DNA of 64,000 bases from Terriglobia bacterium (GTDB lineage Bacteria > Acidobacteriota > Terriglobia > Terriglobales > Acidobacteriaceae), in assembly GCA_020073105.1 (NCBI GenBank), contig JAIQFW010000033.1, forward strand, positions 21,153 to 85,152. Reading direction: 5' to 3'. Position 1 is the first letter of the stretch, and every line of letters begins with the position of its first letter. Below are positions 62,138-64,000 of the stretch, piece after piece. Under the pieces are notes generated by a model. The model did not search any database. It was not told the DNA's origin and saw only the letters and a list, made by a program, of their open reading frames with translations. The position numbers were made by a program, and so were the translations under genes.

Positions 62138-62767
62138 ATGATTCACGAAATCTTTCCGGTCGGCCCGCTGCAGTGCAACTGCTCCGTTATCGGAGACGAG
62201 ACCACGCGCGAAGGCATGGTCATCGATCCCGGGGACGATATCGAAGACATTCTGGCCCTCATCAACAAGCACCACCTGCAGGTCAAGCAGATCGTCATTA
62301 CTCATGCGCACATCGACCACGTCGGGGGCGCGATGAAGCTGCGGGCCGCCACCGGCGCACCGATCCTACTCAACCAGAACGACCATGCTCTTCTAAAGAT
62401 GCTTGACATGCAGGCTGCCTGGTGCGGCATGGCGTCGCCGGGCAAAGTGGAGATCGATCAGAGCGTGGGGCAAGCCGATCGCGTGACCGCAGGCTCGCTT
62501 GCCGCCGACATACTCCACACGCCGGGCCACACCGAGGGCAGTATCTGCCTGTACTTCCCTGCCGAGCAGAAGCTGATTGCCGGTGACACGCTGTTCGCCG
62601 GAAGCATTGGGCGCACCGACCTGCCGGGTGGATCGTTTGACAAGATCATCCGCTCAATTCACGAGAAGGTGCTGGCGCTGCCGGATGAGACCGTGGTTGT
62701 CCCAGGCCACGGCCCGCTGACCACGATTGGCGAGGAGCGGGAGGGTAACCCGTTCTTGCAGAGGTAG
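62138..62767 (+). CDS. metallo-beta-lactamase-fold hydrolase (glyoxalase II-like)
   Basis: 209 residues. The zinc-binding HxHxDH motif is in ITHAHIDHVGG; further ligands are in LHTPGHTEGS, GDTLFAGSIGRTDL and [14 protein letters not shown]. This is the YcbL/glyoxalase II-like family that hydrolyses thioesters such as S-lactoylglutathione or related adducts. The start (MIHEIFPVGPLQCNC) fits the family although no ribosome site precedes it. The 3' end is duplicated downstream of the vapBC genes. Confidence 0.92.
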   Translation: MIHEIFPVGPLQCNCSVIGDETTREGMVIDPGDDIEDILALINKHHLQVKQIVITHAHIDHVGGAMKLRAATGAPILLNQNDHALLKMLDMQAAWCGMASPGKVEIDQSVGQADRVTAGSLAADILHTPGHTEGSICLYFPAEQKLIAGDTLFAGSIGRTDLPGGSFDKIIRSIHEKVLALPDETVVVPGHGPLTTIGEEREGNPFLQR

Positions 62768-62851
62768 TTCCACCCGCGACAAACGGCCCACTCCTTTAGA
62801 TGTAGCAATCGACTCGGAACCTGGGTAAGCTGTCAGCAGGGGCGGCTTACG

Positions 62852-63106
62852 ATGACGATTCAAGTAGAGTTGAACGCGGAAATAGAGGCGAAACTGGCGG
62901 CCGAAGCCCGCGCCCAGGGCGTACCTTTGGCGAAGGTCGCTGAGCGTCTTTTGCAGGAAGCTCTGGCTTCTCGCTCCGTGCTTGAAGGGACTCTGTCGGT
63001 GGACGAGTTCCACGTTATGCTCAAGTCGCTGGCGCTGGGCTCTGAAGAATTGCCGAATCTGCCTACCGAGAACTTTAAACGAGAAAGTTTCTATGAGGGC
63101 CGCTAG
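62852..63106 (+). CDS. vapB: VapB-like antitoxin
   Basis: An 84-residue protein with an N-terminal ribbon-helix-helix-like segment (MTIQVELNAEIEAKLAAEARAQGVPLAKVAERLLQEAL) and a C-terminal toxin-binding tail (EELPNLPTENFKRESFYEGR). Its stop abuts the ATG of the PIN-domain gene, the standard antitoxin-toxin order. It should repress the operon and neutralise the toxin. Confidence 0.8.
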   Translation: MTIQVELNAEIEAKLAAEARAQGVPLAKVAERLLQEALASRSVLEGTLSVDEFHVMLKSLALGSEELPNLPTENFKRESFYEGR

Positions 63107-63567
63107 ATGGCAGGCGCGCCATACCTGGTTGACAGCAACGTGCTGCTGCGCTGGGTGAAGCCGGATGATCATGATTATCCTCTTGTAGTCTCAGCGATTG
63201 ATACCATCCTTCGGCGCGGGGCTGTGCTCTGTTACACGTCACAGAATGTGGCGGAATTCTCGAATACCTGCACTCGCCCATTGGATCGCAACGGATATGG
63301 GCTAACTCCCGCAGAGGCTGACCGGCGTGCCAGGCTGTTTGAGGACAAACTACGGCTGCTGCCGGATAGTTTGGCCGTTCATCAGGAATGGCGCAAACTG
63401 CTGGTCGTTCACAATATCTCTGTGTACAAGTTCACGATGCGCGATTGATAGCTGCGATGCGGGTGCACAACGTCACACGGATTTTGACGTTTAATCCGAG
63501 GGACTTTGCCCGTTATGCGAACATCGAAGCCGTTCATCCTCGAACCGTCTCGGCAAGTCGCCCGTGA
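63107..63567 (+). pseudogene. vapC: VapC PIN-domain toxin, frameshifted
   Basis: The first 105 codons encode a PIN domain start with the metal-binding Asp in YLVDSNVLLRW and a Glu in SQNVAEFSNT. Around 63420 the frame is lost and the ORF stops at 63448. In the next frame [32 protein letters not shown] continues with the remaining PIN acidic residues and ends at 63567. Restoring one G in the TCTGTGTAC context would rejoin the two halves as SGVQVHDARL. The toxin is thus inactivated by a one-base deletion, or this is a sequencing error. Confidence 0.85.
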
Positions 63568-63582
63568 ACCCTGCAAACAAAA

Positions 63583-63685
63583 GAAGGCGCCGGCGCTGCC
63601 GGATGAGACCGTGGTGGTTCCGGGCCATGGCCCGCTGACCACGATTGGCGAGGAGCGGGAGAGCAATCCGTTCTTGAAACAGTAG
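63583..63685 (+). repeat. diverged duplicate of the metallo-hydrolase gene 3' end
   Basis: These 103 bases match 62665-62767 (last 34 codons and stop of the hydrolase gene) with about a dozen mismatches. Half of the altered codons are synonymous (for example GTT/GTG, CCA/CCG, CAC/CAT, AAC/AAT) and the frame and stop are kept. It follows vapC directly, so the toxin-antitoxin pair sits between two copies of the same gene end. Confidence 0.85.
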
Positions 63686-63719
63686 TCAGGGGTCGGGAAT
63701 CACAAGAAGGTCCAAGGTT

Positions 63720-63757
63720 TCGCCGCGCGGATTGGCGCGAATCAACGCGGATCGAAA
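63720..63757. repeat. dispersed intergenic repeat
   Basis: GCGCGGATTGGCGCGAATCA followed by ACGCGGATCG is a third member of the family found at 23790-23880 and 42110-42185. Non-coding. Confidence 0.5.
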
Positions 63758-63821
63758 AAATCCCAACAGCAGATTCCTAGTCGCTTCGCACCTCGGAATG
63801 ACAAGCGGGAGGGGAGGAGCA

Positions 63822-64000
63822 TCACGCCTTCTTCTCCAGTTTCTCCGCCAGCGTTCGCAGCGTGCCTTGGGTCTCCGGACTCCACCAAGCGGCGATGACC
63901 TTCTCCAGTTCACGATCGAGGTCGCGCTGGAAGATGGCAACCAGATCGGCGCGGGCCTCCAACCGGGTGGCGGCCATAGCGTCCGCCGGCAGAGCCAGCA
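63822..64000 (-). CDS. C-terminal end of an enoyl-CoA hydratase/isomerase-like protein (partial)
   Basis: The minus strand is open from the window edge to a TGA at 63822-63824. It encodes about 59 residues: LALPADAMAATRLEARADLV, then AIFQRDLDRELEKVIAAWW and SPETQGTLRTLAEKLEKKA. This helical end resembles the C-terminus of crotonase-family enzymes, which act on acyl-CoA thioesters. The catalytic part lies outside the window, so the assignment is tentative. Confidence 0.5.
   Translation of the reverse strand, partial: LALPADAMAATRLEARADLVAIFQRDLDRELEKVIAAWWSPETQGTLRTLAEKLEKKA

Overview
The window looks like an Acidobacteriota chromosome, probably class Terriglobia. I infer this from the moderately high GC, an ADOP/MacB-type orphan permease, GloVer-type tandem-repeat secreted proteins, PilZ proteins and the run gap-pgk-tpiA-tRNA-Leu-secG. 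No 16S gene is present to confirm it. Several genes are broken by single lesions (an NRPS adenylation domain, a Wzz-like gene, a vapC), which may be real decay or consensus errors in an environmental assembly.

Region 1 (1-21.7 kb, all minus strand, read right to left) is one long accessory locus that mixes exopolysaccharide and nonribosomal-peptide genes. It opens with a NusG/RfaH-type antiterminator (UpxY-like) behind a 17-bp palindrome. Next come an outer-membrane export protein, a Wzz-like chain-length protein, a CpsD-like ATPase that lacks the P-loop lysine, and a polyprenyl-phosphate sugar transferase. An A-T-TE NRPS follows, then a Wzx flippase, a sulfotransferase, a Wzy polymerase/ligase, a GT4 glycosyltransferase and a polysaccharide deacetylase. 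The locus ends with an A-T NRPS didomain, a cytochrome P450 and a C-A-T-TE NRPS that runs off the left edge. My reading is that one regulated operon makes a sulfated, deacetylated surface polysaccharide together with a (possibly beta-hydroxylated) aminoacyl or peptidyl product. This is the most interesting part of the window.

Region 2 (22-30 kb, minus strand) is a sulfur/molybdenum module: a sulfite dehydrogenase with its cytochrome c, a porin, a ModA-like protein, a sulfonate-type ABC transporter (binding protein, ATPase, permease) and a cysteine-free Rrf2 regulator with a clear 29-bp inverted-repeat operator. It appears to take up organosulfur compounds and oxidise the sulfite released.

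Region 3 (30-38.7 kb) holds a PP2C phosphatase, an ABC exporter with a DesK/DesR-like two-component system, a TPR protein, a phosphofructokinase with pyrophosphate-type active-site residues, a YkgJ-like cysteine cluster protein and a PilZ protein.

Region 4 (38.7-52 kb) is an accessory stretch. It starts with a tRNA-Lys whose 3' end is present three times. It also has small secreted and membrane proteins, two tandem GloVer paralogues preceded by a perfect 88-bp leader repeat, a tmRNA-like 3' fragment, a PilZ protein, a kelch-type protein, a secreted hydrolase with an EF-hand loop, an unusual AAA ATPase, an ADOP permease and tRNA-Gln.

Region 5 (52-64 kb) is mostly core: an isochorismatase-like hydrolase, a chemoreceptor with a truncated relative just upstream, a PQQ-type sugar dehydrogenase lipoprotein, a P-loop kinase, an F420/FMN oxidoreductase-like protein, gap, pgk, tpiA, tRNA-Leu, secG and a metallo-hydrolase. 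The right end has a vapBC toxin-antitoxin pair (vapC frameshifted) flanked by a diverged duplicate of the hydrolase 3' end, and the last part of an enoyl-CoA hydratase-like gene.
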